Positions 10,183 to 21,133 of a stretch of 64,000 bases of DNA are shown here, piece after piece. Source of the stretch: Opitutus sp. (lineage in GTDB: Bacteria; Verrucomicrobiota; Verrucomicrobiia; Opitutales; Opitutaceae); assembly GCA_009695305.1 (NCBI GenBank), contig SIBG01000011.1, positions 1 to 64,000 of the forward strand. Direction: 5' to 3'. Under the pieces are notes generated by a model. The model did not search any database, was not told where the DNA came from, and saw nothing but the letters and a program-made list of their open reading frames with translations. A program made the position numbers and the translations under genes. The first letter of the stretch is position 1. The number at the start of each line of letters is the position of its first letter.

Positions 10183-11370
10183 ATGGCCAAGCTTGCCGTC
10201 CGCCCCGCTTCGACCACCCCGGTGCCCGCGACCTTCGCCGCGAAAGCGCCGAGCCGCACCGCCGTGACGTTTCCCGTCGGGGGCACGGCGGCCAAGAAGC
10301 GCCGGCGGCCGATCACGTTTGGCCGCCCGGTCAACGGGAAGGGCTTGGCGGTCTTTACGCGCCAGCTCGCTACGCTGGTGAAGGCTGGAATGCCCATCCT
10401 GCGCAGCCTCGAGGTGCTCGCGCGGCAGGAGAAGCGGCCGGCGTTCAAAGAGGTGATCGAAAATATCGGCGATGCCATCCGATCGGGCGGAAATTTTTCC
10501 GACGGCCTGGCCGCGAACGAAAAGGTTTTCGACCGCCTTTACATCAACATGGTCAAGGCCGGTGAGGCGGGCGGGGTGCTCGACACGGTGCTGGAGCGGT
10601 TGGCGGTGTTTATGGAAAAGGCCCAGCGCATCGCCGGCAAAGTGAAGGCGGCGATGGTCTACCCTGTCATCATCGTGATCGTCGCGAGCCTGATCGTATC
10701 GGTGCTGATGATTTTTGTCATTCCCACGTTTAAGAATATTTTTCGCGACATGCTCAAGGGCCAGCCACTGCCCGCGCTCACCGAGGGCCTGATGATCGTG
10801 AGCAATTTTCTCAAAGAGCATTACGTCTATGCGCTCGCCGGGTTGCCCGCGCTTTATGTGCTTTACCGGCTTTTCAGTCGGACGCGTTTTGGTGCGCGTC
10901 TCATCGACTGGCTGCTGATCCATGCGCCAGTCGTGGGTGACCTTTTTCTGAAAAGTGCCATTGCCCGCTTCACCCGGACCTTTGGGACCCTGCTCGCGAG
11001 CGGCGTTCCCATCCTTCAGGCGCTCGTCATTACGCGCGATACCAGCGGCAACGTCCACGTCGCGAACGCCATCAATGTCGTCCATGATCGCGTCAAGGAG
11101 GGTGACAACGTCGCCAAGCCGCTCGAGTCCACGCACATTTTCCCGGGCATGGTCACGAGCATGATCGAGGTTGGCGAGGAAACCGGCGCCCTGCCGGATA
11201 TGCTCACCCGTATCGCCGACACCTACGACGAAGAGGTCGACACCGCGGTGGCTGGCCTGACGTCCATCATCGAGCCGATTATGATCGTGTTCATGGCGGT
11301 GGTGGTCGGCTTGATCGTGGTCGCGCTGTTTCTGCCGATGGTGAGCATCATTCAGAATTTGCCGACATGA
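10183..11370 (+). CDS. pilC: PilC/GspF-family inner-membrane platform protein
   Basis: 395 residues from ATG 10183, three bases after the ATPase stop. It has two tandem GspF domains (about 55-180 and 265-385) and three strongly hydrophobic segments, the first near MVYPVIIVIVASLIVSVLMI and the last at the C-terminus. The first 50 residues are a basic cytosolic tail. In type IV pilus and type II secretion machines this protein couples the ATPase to pilin insertion. It shares a transcription unit with the preceding ATPase. A REP-like palindrome follows the stop codon. Confidence 0.93.
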   Translation: MAKLAVRPASTTPVPATFAAKAPSRTAVTFPVGGTAAKKRRRPITFGRPVNGKGLAVFTRQLATLVKAGMPILRSLEVLARQEKRPAFKEVIENIGDAIRSGGNFSDGLAANEKVFDRLYINMVKAGEAGGVLDTVLERLAVFMEKAQRIAGKVKAAMVYPVIIVIVASLIVSVLMIFVIPTFKNIFRDMLKGQPLPALTEGLMIVSNFLKEHYVYALAGLPALYVLYRLFSRTRFGARLIDWLLIHAPVVGDLFLKSAIARFTRTFGTLLASGVPILQALVITRDTSGNVHVANAINVVHDRVKEGDNVAKPLESTHIFPGMVTSMIEVGEETGALPDMLTRIADTYDEEVDTAVAGLTSIIEPIMIVFMAVVVGLIVVALFLPMVSIIQNLPT

Positions 11371-11379
11371 GATTCCGGC

Positions 11380-11424
11380 GTCGGCCGCCCGCTCGCGGGC
11401 GCTAACGAAGCTCGCGGCCTACGG
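11380..11424. repeat. REP-like palindrome between convergent genes
   Basis: GTCGGCCGCCCG, an inner hairpin CGCCCG/CGGGCG, and a closing GCGGCCTACGG make a nested palindrome. The same family (GTAGGCAGCGAGCTT type) recurs inside the 21965-22083 element. It lies between pilC and the convergent YhaM-like gene and supplies the TAG stop codon (11419-11421) of the latter. It may also act as a bidirectional transcription barrier. Confidence 0.7.
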
Positions 11425-12411
11425 GTTCACTTTCCGCGTCAGCAACGGCGAGTTCAACCCCGGCAGGCGTTCGGAAAAGTCCTCGCCTTCGGCTGCCTGG
11501 CGCAGGGCGCGCTGCACCATGCCCATCTTTGCGTCGAGGTTGTCGATCATGGAGACGAACACGGCCTCCGGGGTCGCGGCGTAGACCGCTGCGCCCCACT
11601 CGGGCTCGCCCTGATGCGAGAGGATGATGTGCTCCAACCGCTCGAGCAGTTCCGGCGCGAGCTTGGCCTTCATGCCGGCTTTGCGAGCGAGCTGATAGCC
11701 GAGCACCACGTGACCTTGCAGGATGCCGCGGCGGCTGCGTTTGGTGGCGAGCGTTCCTTCGTATTCGATCGCCTTGCCGGTGTCGTGCAGGAGGATGCCC
11801 GCCAGCGCGAGATCGGCGTGGACTTCCGGATAAAGCGGCAGCAGCGCCGCCCCCGCCCGCGCCATGTGCACCGTGTGCTCGAGCAGGCCGTGCCGGTAAG
11901 CGTGGTGCATCGCGACCGCGGCGGGCGACCACTTAAAGGTCTCGCCAACTTCGTCGAACACCGCGCGCACGGTCCCGCGCAACTCGGCGTGCGTCAGGCC
12001 GTCGATGAAGGCGTTGAACTCCGTCCACAGCGCATCGGCGTTTTCCGGGGCGAGTTCGACCAGGTGGTCGAGCAGGCCGGGCGCGCCGAGTTCGGCTTCG
12101 GACAGCACGGCGATTTTTCCCAGCTTCGGCGAAAGACGACCCTGGTAGTAGTCAACTTTGCCCTCGACGCGCACGACCGCGCCTTCGCCGGCCTGCTTGA
12201 GCAGATCAAACGCCGGCTGGTCGCTGAAGATGGTGCAACCAAAAGATCCCGACCGGTCGCCGAGGTCGGCGCTATAAAACGGATTGCCGTTCGACGCGGT
12301 CTTCGCGGCGAGTTTTTTCACCACCAGCAGACTGCTAAACGGCCGACCGTGGGCCGCGGGGCCGAGGGACTTAAGCTCACGGACGCAGGAGAGGGAAATT
12401 TCGTCGGGCAT
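11419..12411 (-). CDS. YhaM-like OB-fold/HD-domain 3'-5' nuclease
   Basis: 330 residues. The N-terminal OB-fold (about 10-100, with SSLLVVKKLAAKTASNGNPFYSADL-type strands) is followed by an HD hydrolase domain. The metal ligands are visible in EHTVHMA, LLHDTGKAIEYE and HIILSHQGE. This order matches the Bacillus YhaM exoribonuclease family, which trims RNA and single-stranded DNA from the 3' end. No signal peptide. The gene is convergent with pilC, and its stop codon lies in a REP-like palindrome. Confidence 0.88.
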   Translation of the reverse strand: MPDEISLSCVRELKSLGPAAHGRPFSSLLVVKKLAAKTASNGNPFYSADLGDRSGSFGCTIFSDQPAFDLLKQAGEGAVVRVEGKVDYYQGRLSPKLGKIAVLSEAELGAPGLLDHLVELAPENADALWTEFNAFIDGLTHAELRGTVRAVFDEVGETFKWSPAAVAMHHAYRHGLLEHTVHMARAGAALLPLYPEVHADLALAGILLHDTGKAIEYEGTLATKRSRRGILQGHVVLGYQLARKAGMKAKLAPELLERLEHIILSHQGEPEWGAAVYAATPEAVFVSMIDNLDAKMGMVQRALRQAAEGEDFSERLPGLNSPLLTRKVNP

Positions 12412-12457
12412 GGATTTGATCGGTAACCGGAATTATTAGATTTTGGCCGCCAAACTC

Positions 12458-13030
12458 TCACGAGTTCGGCGACGCATGTAATTTTACGAGTTGAGTGTAG
12501 GCTTTGAAGAACGGGTGCTTCACGTCGTGGAGCAGCGCGTAGAAGACGGTTTCGCTCGGCAGCACATGGGCGCCCGCGCGGACGAGGGCCGCGAGGCAGC
12601 CGGCGGCATCGTCGGGCCGCCGGGCGCCGATGGCGTCGCTCAGAACGGTAACCTGCAATTGGTCCGCGAGCGCGGCGAGCGCCGTCTGATAAATGCACAC
12701 GGGCGTCTCGACGCCGCAAAGCACGAGATGCTCGACGCCGCGGTCACGGAGCAGTGCGTCGCGGATGCCATCGTCGGCGAGCGCAGAGAATGTGTTCTTC
12801 CCGAAGACGGGCGCCCCGAAGGCGAGGGCGAGCAGCTCAGTGGCGGTGCCACCGAGTTTCTGCGGCACCTGTTCGGTGAAAGCGACGGGGAGCCCCAGCC
12901 CGTGCGCGGCGGCCACGGCGAACTCGCAACGCCGCTGCACCCGGGTCCCATCGGTGACGGCGCGGACGAAAACCGGCTGCATGTCGATGCAGAGCAGCAG
13001 GACTCCCTTCGGTGGGTTGAGCGCCTTCAT
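12458..13030 (-). CDS. Isochorismatase-fold hydrolase
   Basis: 190 residues from ATG 13030 (MKALNPPKGV). A cysteine-hydrolase triad can be seen: Asp in LLLCIDMQ, Lys in VFGKNTFSAL, and Cys in GVETPVCIYQTA. This is the YcaC/nicotinamidase/isochorismatase superfamily; the substrate is unknown and the length fits the YcaC-like branch. The start overlaps the stop of the upstream metallophosphatase by four bases (ATGA), so the two are probably translationally coupled. Confidence 0.88.
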   Translation of the reverse strand: MKALNPPKGVLLLCIDMQPVFVRAVTDGTRVQRRCEFAVAAAHGLGLPVAFTEQVPQKLGGTATELLALAFGAPVFGKNTFSALADDGIRDALLRDRGVEHLVLCGVETPVCIYQTALAALADQLQVTVLSDAIGARRPDDAAGCLAALVRAGAHVLPSETVFYALLHDVKHPFFKAYTQLVKLHASPNS

Positions 13031-13686
13031 GTCCAGTAGCGTTGCCGGGCTTTGACCTGGATGAAACGTTTTTCGGGCAGCACGTAGGCGGTGAGAGCTC
13101 CGCCGAGCACGCAGCCGGTATCGATGCCGGCGGACCATTTCAGTTTGCAGATGTCAGGCCGCGGCGTGTGCCCGTAGACGACGAAAGGAGGGCCGCTCCA
13201 TAGTTCCGCCCACGTCGGCGCCTCGGGTTCGTCGGAGCGTTTGGCGGGGCGGCCTGCGCGATCCACCACCTGGATGCGCGTGACGACCTCGGCCGGTTGC
13301 CTCTGCCATGGCTCGCCGGGGAGAAAACCGCCGTGGACGAAGACGACATTGAGTTCCGGCTCCTCAAAGGTGAGCGGCATTTTTTCCAGAAAAGCCCAGT
13401 CCTCTGGCTGCAGGCGCACAAATGTGTCAAAATCCTTTTCCTTGAGAAACCGCTGGTCACCCGTCCGGTGGCATTTGAGCAGGCGCAGCTCATGGTTGCC
13501 CAGCAGCGCGGTGGCGCGATAAGCGCGGGCGAGATCGAGCACCTTGCAGGAGTCGGGGCCGCGGTTGACGAGATCTCCCAGCAGGACCAGTCGGTCGTCC
13601 TTCGTCAGCGCCAGTTGCGCCAGCAACTCGGCGAATTCGAGATGACAGCCATGGATGTCGCCGATGGCGATGAGTCGTCCGTTCAT
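13027..13686 (-). CDS. Calcineurin-type Ser/Thr or bis-nucleoside phosphatase
   Basis: 219 residues from ATG 13686; the longer open frame upstream has no coding character. All metallophosphoesterase blocks are present in order: GDIHGCHLEF near residue 8, GDLVNRGPDS near 36, GNHELRLL near 63, VHGGFLPGE and YGHTPRPD. The compact size is like that of PrpA/ApaH-related phosphatases, so it may act on phosphoproteins or dinucleoside polyphosphates. It overlaps the isochorismatase-fold gene by four bases and is divergent from the 13739 gene, with a 52-base shared promoter region. Confidence 0.88.
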   Translation of the reverse strand: MNGRLIAIGDIHGCHLEFAELLAQLALTKDDRLVLLGDLVNRGPDSCKVLDLARAYRATALLGNHELRLLKCHRTGDQRFLKEKDFDTFVRLQPEDWAFLEKMPLTFEEPELNVVFVHGGFLPGEPWQRQPAEVVTRIQVVDRAGRPAKRSDEPEAPTWAELWSGPPFVVYGHTPRPDICKLKWSAGIDTGCVLGGALTAYVLPEKRFIQVKARQRYWT

Positions 13687-13738
13687 GAGGCGGAAAATTG
13701 CTAGCGTCCGCGGCGGGGGAGAGTAAACAAGAAAGCCT

Positions 13739-14281
13739 ATGGAAATGCATCTGCAGCCGCTGGCCACCGCGTGCTTCGTCTCGGGCGAGCCGTTCATCGA
13801 AGGCGCGCGCGTCGCGAGCTGCCTCGTGCGCACGACGACTCTGGAGGTCGCGCGCTACGACGTGTTGGAAACGCACGCGGAAAATTTTACCCCCGAGGGC
13901 TTCGTGGCTTGCCGCTGGGTGCAGGCGTTTAAGCCGCGGCGGGGTGATGAAAACACCGACCGCACGCTGAAACTGAACGCGGAGAATCTTTTCCTGACGC
14001 TGGCGGATCCGGCGACCGAGCCGACCATCGAGAACACACGGCTGGTGCAATTTCTCGCGTTGATGCTCGAGCGCAAGAAACTGCTCCGACCGAAGGGCCG
14101 GAGCGCTGACGGCGAAAAAAACCTCTACGAACATGCCAAGACGAAACAGCTGTTTGAGGTGCCGGTGGGCGAGCTGACGCCGGAGTTCTTCATCGCCGTG
14201 CAGGAGCAGTTAACCGTGCTCGTCGGGGCGCCGAAGGCGAAAGTGGTGACGGTGGAGCCACAGCCGGCGTCCTCCGGGTAA
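13739..14281 (+). CDS. Conserved-looking hypothetical protein
   Basis: 180 residues from ATG 13739. I do not recognise the family. It has no signal peptide or membrane helix; the middle is mixed alpha/beta with many acidic and basic residues (for example RPKGRSADGEKN near 120). Composition and codon use match neighbouring real genes, and it starts cleanly in a divergent promoter region opposite the metallophosphatase gene. It is convergent with hisF, whose stop is 7 bases away. Confidence 0.7.
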   Translation: MEMHLQPLATACFVSGEPFIEGARVASCLVRTTTLEVARYDVLETHAENFTPEGFVACRWVQAFKPRRGDENTDRTLKLNAENLFLTLADPATEPTIENTRLVQFLALMLERKKLLRPKGRSADGEKNLYEHAKTKQLFEVPVGELTPEFFIAVQEQLTVLVGAPKAKVVTVEPQPASSG

Positions 14282-14288
14282 CCGAAAG

Positions 14289-15050
14289 CTACCGGCGCAC
14301 CGGCACCCCGCGGCTGGCGAGATAGTCCTTCACTTGCGGAATCGTGAGCGTGCCGAAGTGGAACAGACTGGCGGCAAGCACGGCGCTCGCGTGACCCTCG
14401 TCGAGCACTTCGGCAAAATGTTCGAGCGTGCCGGCGCCGCCGCTGGCGATGACGGGCACGCTGACGGCGTCACTCACCGCGCGGGTGAGCGCACAGTCGT
14501 AGCCGGCCAGCGTGCCGTCAGCATCCATACTCGTCAGAAGAATTTCCCCGACGCCAAGCGCGACGGCGGTCCTCGCCCAGCTGACGGCATCAAGCTCGGT
14601 CGGATGGCGGCCACCATGGGTGTAGACGCGCCATGATTTTCCGTCGGACTCCCGCTTGGCATCGATCGCGAGCACGATGCATTGGGCCCCGAAACGATTG
14701 GAGGCGGCGCGGATGAGGTCGGGGTCCTTGATCGCGGCCGTGTTGAGGGAGACTTTATCGGCGCCGGATTTCAGCATCGCCTCGATGTCGGCGAGGGTGC
14801 GCAGGCCGCCGCCGACGGTGAGCGGCATGAAGCACTGCTCGGCCGTCGCGGCGACGACGTCGTGCATGATGCCGCGGCCGTCGCTCGACGCGGTGATGTC
14901 GAGGAAGACGAGTTCGTCGGCGCCCTGGGCGTCATAGGCCTTGGCGCTCTCGACGGGATCGCCGGCATCGCGGAGTTGCTGGAACTTCACGCCCTTGACC
15001 ACGCGGCCGGCGTTGACGTCGAGGCAGGGGATGATGCGGCGAGAAAGCAT
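14289..15050 (-). CDS. hisF: Imidazole glycerol phosphate synthase cyclase subunit
   Basis: 253 residues from ATG 15050 ([13 protein letters not shown]), the normal HisF length. With the HisH glutaminase it converts PRFAR and ammonia to imidazole glycerol phosphate and AICAR in histidine synthesis. The (beta/alpha)8 barrel carries the two catalytic Asp residues: one in [14 protein letters not shown] and one in [10 protein letters not shown]. The phosphate-binding GGGLRTL and [11 protein letters not shown] loops are present. No other his gene is in the window. The start codon lies 6 bases from a period-7 repeat array at 15057-15142. Confidence 0.96.
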   Translation of the reverse strand: MLSRRIIPCLDVNAGRVVKGVKFQQLRDAGDPVESAKAYDAQGADELVFLDITASSDGRGIMHDVVAATAEQCFMPLTVGGGLRTLADIEAMLKSGADKVSLNTAAIKDPDLIRAASNRFGAQCIVLAIDAKRESDGKSWRVYTHGGRHPTELDAVSWARTAVALGVGEILLTSMDADGTLAGYDCALTRAVSDAVSVPVIASGGAGTLEHFAEVLDEGHASAVLAASLFHFGTLTIPQVKDYLASRGVPVRR

Positions 15051-15056
15051 GACAGG

Positions 15057-15142
15057 AAGTAACAAGTGCCAAGTGACAAGTGGCAAGAACCGGAAGCACG
15101 GGGCTTCCTTGAAACTTGCTCCTTGTTACTTGTCCCTTGCGC
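15057..15142. repeat. Inverted pair of period-7 arrays (consensus CTTGTNA)
   Basis: The left arm, 15057-15087, read on the minus strand gives CTTGCCA, CTTGTCA, CTTGGCA, CTTGTTA, CTT. The right arm, 15115-15142, read on the plus strand gives CTTGCTC, CTTGTTA, CTTGTCC, CTTGCGC. The 27-base spacer holds its own small hairpin, GGAAGC/GCTTCC. The element occupies nearly the whole gap between the 586-residue gene and hisF, and its left arm begins 6 bases upstream of the hisF start codon. Confidence 0.8.
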
Positions 15143-15154
15143 GCGAAGCGCGCC

Positions 15155-16915
15155 TCAGGTTTCCGTGTGCGTCACGTCCGGATCGAAGTTCACCGCGAGG
15201 CGGTAGACGTGGCCGGGGCGCATGATGAGCGGGTGGTCGCGCACGAGGTATTGCAGGTAGTGAATCTTGCCGTAGTTCGTGCGATAGGTCGGGTCGGCGC
15301 TGACGACCTCGGTCTCCTGCCAGACACCCTGGAAATCATCCTTCGCCACGCTGCAGCGGTGGCCTTGCGGCCCGAGCGCGAGCGCGCCAGTGACGTGGTA
15401 TCTCGAATGCGGCGCAGCGATGGCGAGACAATAGCGGAATTTATCCAGCGTGATCTGCTGCTTCACCGTGTAGGCGAACTCGCAGCCGATTTTGCTGCCG
15501 GCAAACGTCCATTGCACCTTCACGCTGCCGATGTTCTTCACGATTTCTTCCTTCGTGGTGATCAACTCGGGCTGCTCGTAGCGGAAATAGAAACTGTTGC
15601 GCAGGCCGAGGCCGGTCACGCAGTTCTTGCCGTAGAACGCGGGCAGCGTGACGTGGTCGCCGAAGGTCAGCTCGGGGAGCATGATCGGCACATAGACATT
15701 GTTCGGCCAGTCGAAGACGCCGGGGCAGTGCGGAAAGGTCAGCGAGTCGCTCGTGAGCGTGGTGCCGGAGCTGATGAGCGGCACCTGCAGGTGCAGCCCG
15801 GTCTCGGCATCGCGATAGAGGAAGAGGCCCTGCTCCTTGCGGTTGCTCTTGTCGAAGATGACGTAGCGGCCGGAGGTGCGCGGCGGCTCGATCTTCGGGT
15901 TGCCCGTCGGCACCTGGACGGTCTTCGCGAGGCGCGACCACTGGCAGAGATAACGCGCGGCATCGAAGTTCGCCATGCGCGTGGTGTGGTGCGAATAGGC
16001 GGTGCGCTCCTCGTCCCGCAAATCGAGGAAGCCGTGTTCCTGATCGAGATAGGTCTCGTAGAAAAACATGAACAGCCGGCGGAGGATATCGAAGTATTTG
16101 AGTTTTTGATCGTCGGGAATCCAGCCGTCGCGCAGGCCCTGCAGAATCAGGCTGACGCAGTGCATCTGGCCGTAGGCGCCCGCGGCGCGGCCGAACGCCC
16201 AGCCGAGTCCGTCGGCGCGGACGAGGTCGGGCATCATCTTGATGTATTTCTCGGCGTAGGTGCGGAGGGTGGGGAGCTTGCGATCGCGCACGCTGCTGTT
16301 CGCATGGAGCTGCAGCGCGGAGCGGACGAACACGAAGGTCATCACGCCGTAGAGATTGAAATTTCCGCCGAAGCCGCTGGTGGCGTCGTCGAACAGGCCG
16401 GCGGAGCTGGTCTGGTTGACGCGATCGCACATCCGCTCGATCAGGCGCGAGGTCTCGTCCTTCTTCGAGAGGCCGAAGCTGAAACGCGCGACGGCCTTCG
16501 CGATGTTGAAGGCCTGCCAGTGGTTGTCGTAGTCGCTGCGGTGGAGGAGGGACTTGTCGATCCGCTGCTGCGTTTCCTCGACGAGGCGTTCCCAGACGGG
16601 ATTGCGATCCTTCGACGGGCCGAAGGCGAGGAGGCCGAGCGCGGCGTAGGCGAGGCCGTTTTCCGCGGCGGGCTCGGTGAACATCTGCGCCGTGATGCAA
16701 CGCGCCGCGAGATCGATGAGGTCGTGGCCCTTGAGCGTGGTCTCGCCGGTGGCGCGGTAAAATTCGCCGAGCGCATAGGCGACGTGGCCGGGTTCGTCGG
16801 GGCGCGACTGCTCCCCATTGGCGGGGAGAACGGTTCCGTCAGGCTGAATTGAGTCGAGATTGTGGGCCAGCATCGATCTGGCCATGTCGAGACATTGCTC
16901 GGAAAAACTGTGCAT
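15155..16915 (-). CDS. Large unrecognised protein, possibly helical-barrel plus beta-sandwich
   Basis: 586 residues. I do not recognise the family with confidence. The N-terminal 330 residues are helix-rich with repeated aromatic and small-residue patterns (GLAYAALGLLAFG, DNHWQAFNIAKAVARF, FGGNFNLYGV), like an alpha/alpha barrel. The C-terminal 230 residues look beta-rich. That architecture is shared by several polysaccharide lyases and hydrolases, so a carbohydrate role is a weak inference. No signal peptide, so probably cytosolic. It is transcribed towards hisF and followed by the period-7 array. Confidence 0.7.
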   Translation of the reverse strand: MHSFSEQCLDMARSMLAHNLDSIQPDGTVLPANGEQSRPDEPGHVAYALGEFYRATGETTLKGHDLIDLAARCITAQMFTEPAAENGLAYAALGLLAFGPSKDRNPVWERLVEETQQRIDKSLLHRSDYDNHWQAFNIAKAVARFSFGLSKKDETSRLIERMCDRVNQTSSAGLFDDATSGFGGNFNLYGVMTFVFVRSALQLHANSSVRDRKLPTLRTYAEKYIKMMPDLVRADGLGWAFGRAAGAYGQMHCVSLILQGLRDGWIPDDQKLKYFDILRRLFMFFYETYLDQEHGFLDLRDEERTAYSHHTTRMANFDAARYLCQWSRLAKTVQVPTGNPKIEPPRTSGRYVIFDKSNRKEQGLFLYRDAETGLHLQVPLISSGTTLTSDSLTFPHCPGVFDWPNNVYVPIMLPELTFGDHVTLPAFYGKNCVTGLGLRNSFYFRYEQPELITTKEEIVKNIGSVKVQWTFAGSKIGCEFAYTVKQQITLDKFRYCLAIAAPHSRYHVTGALALGPQGHRCSVAKDDFQGVWQETEVVSADPTYRTNYGKIHYLQYLVRDHPLIMRPGHVYRLAVNFDPDVTHTET

Positions 16916-17014
16916 GAAGTGGGTTAAGGCGTGGTAGCGGAGGGAGACGAGTCGCGGCGGCGAAAGGGAACGATGAATCTCGGGAGAATCAGGAGGGGGG
17001 CAAGAGGGAAGTGC

Positions 17015-18253
<1,239 letters not shown>

Positions 18254-18284
18254 ACGAATAATGAAGACAAATCACGTCCCGCGC

Positions 18285-18313
18285 TTGACGCTTGAAACCC
18301 GCGGCAGGATAAG
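18285..18313 (+). promoter_or_regulatory. Candidate sigma-70-type promoter of acs, overlapped by a palindrome
   Basis: TTGACG at 18285-18290 matches the -35 consensus at five of six positions. A 17-base spacer leads to GATAAG at 18308-18313, four of six for -10. An inverted repeat, AAACC(C)GCGGC and GCCGCGGTTT (about 18295-18324), flanks the -10. It could be an operator or an RNA hairpin in the leader. The acs GTG start is 43 bases downstream of the -10. Confidence 0.5.
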
Positions 18314-18355
18314 AGCCGCGGTTTCGCGTTCTTAAACCCTAAAATCCGACACAAC

Positions 18356-20314
<1,959 letters not shown>

Positions 20315-20333
20315 GAGGCCTGGTCCGAGGGGA

Positions 20334-20375
20334 GGGCGGGTTACTGGTGCGCCGCTGGCGCATCCCTAACCCGCC
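20334..20375. repeat. REP-like palindrome between acs and the prepilin operon
   Basis: GGCGGGTTA (20335-20343) pairs with TAACCCGCC (20367-20375). Inside is a second hairpin, TGCGCC/GGCGCA, giving a cruciform-like double palindrome. The same outer arm sequence recurs inside coding frames at 21971 and 23589. It probably ends the acs transcript or protects its 3' end, as REP elements do elsewhere. Confidence 0.75.
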
Positions 20376-20462
20376 GTCTCCGCGTGCCCTGCTGATTGCG
20401 CCCCGCGCCTTTTCCATTTGCTGCGCGTGTAACGTCCGCGCTTCCTTTGCGTCCATCTCCCC

Positions 20463-21131
20463 ATGCCGCCCGCCCGTCGAGATCGCCGCCCGCCAGGATT
20501 CACGCTCATCGAGCTGGTGACGGTGATGGCGATCATCGCGATTCTGGCGGCTTTCAGCTTCGGAGCGGTCAAAGGCGCGCAACAACGTGCCGCACTGGCC
20601 CGCGCGAAATCTAACCTCGCCGCCCTCGGCACCGCGCTCGAGGAATACAAGCGCCACTACGGCGACTACCCGCAGCTCGCCGAATTCGCGCAGGCCGCCC
20701 TCACTCCGACCAGCACCACAACCGGCCCTGGGATCACCACCGCCCAGGCCAAACTCTTCAACTGCCTCACCGGCGTTTTTGGCCCACGCGTTTTCACCAA
20801 CGACGGTCGCCTCAATGGCCCCAATCTGCTCGACATCGGAAAATTCTCCCTCAACGGCACCCTCACCGCCACGTTCCAAGTTGTGAGCACCAGCCCGCCC
20901 AAGCCTCCTTTCAAGCAGGAGCAAAATATCAGCCTCCTTGACCCGTGGGGCCGCCGCTACCTCTACTACTACAAGAACGCCCGCGTTCCCGCTCTCTGGC
21001 AGGCCCCTGGCTACGTGCTCTACTCCACCGGCCCCGACGGCCAGCACACGGCGCCGCCTGCCACCGGCGTTTCGACCATCGCGCAGCTCACCACTACCAC
21101 GAATTCTGACAACGTCTACGCGACCCCCTGA
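20463..21131 (+). CDS. GspG-like prepilin (pseudopilin 1)
   Basis: 222 residues. A short basic leader of 15 residues ends at the prepilin peptidase site G/FTLIELVTV, with Glu at mature position 5, followed by a hydrophobic helix (AIIAILAAFSFGAV). The soluble part contains YKRHYGDYPQ near 60-70 and DPWGRRYLYYY near 160, the pattern of GspG-type major pseudopilins. It should be processed by a PilD peptidase, which is not in this window. It heads a run of six closely spaced genes. Confidence 0.9.
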   Translation: MPPARRDRRPPGFTLIELVTVMAIIAILAAFSFGAVKGAQQRAALARAKSNLAALGTALEEYKRHYGDYPQLAEFAQAALTPTSTTTGPGITTAQAKLFNCLTGVFGPRVFTNDGRLNGPNLLDIGKFSLNGTLTATFQVVSTSPPKPPFKQEQNISLLDPWGRRYLYYYKNARVPALWQAPGYVLYSTGPDGQHTAPPATGVSTIAQLTTTTNSDNVYATP

Positions 21132-21133
21132 CC

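Noticed and set aside
15116-16852. 578-codon open frame on the plus strand
   Set aside because: Antisense of the 586-residue gene; the translation is rich in Glu, Ala, Val and Gly as is usual for shadow frames at high GC, and has no recognisable motif.
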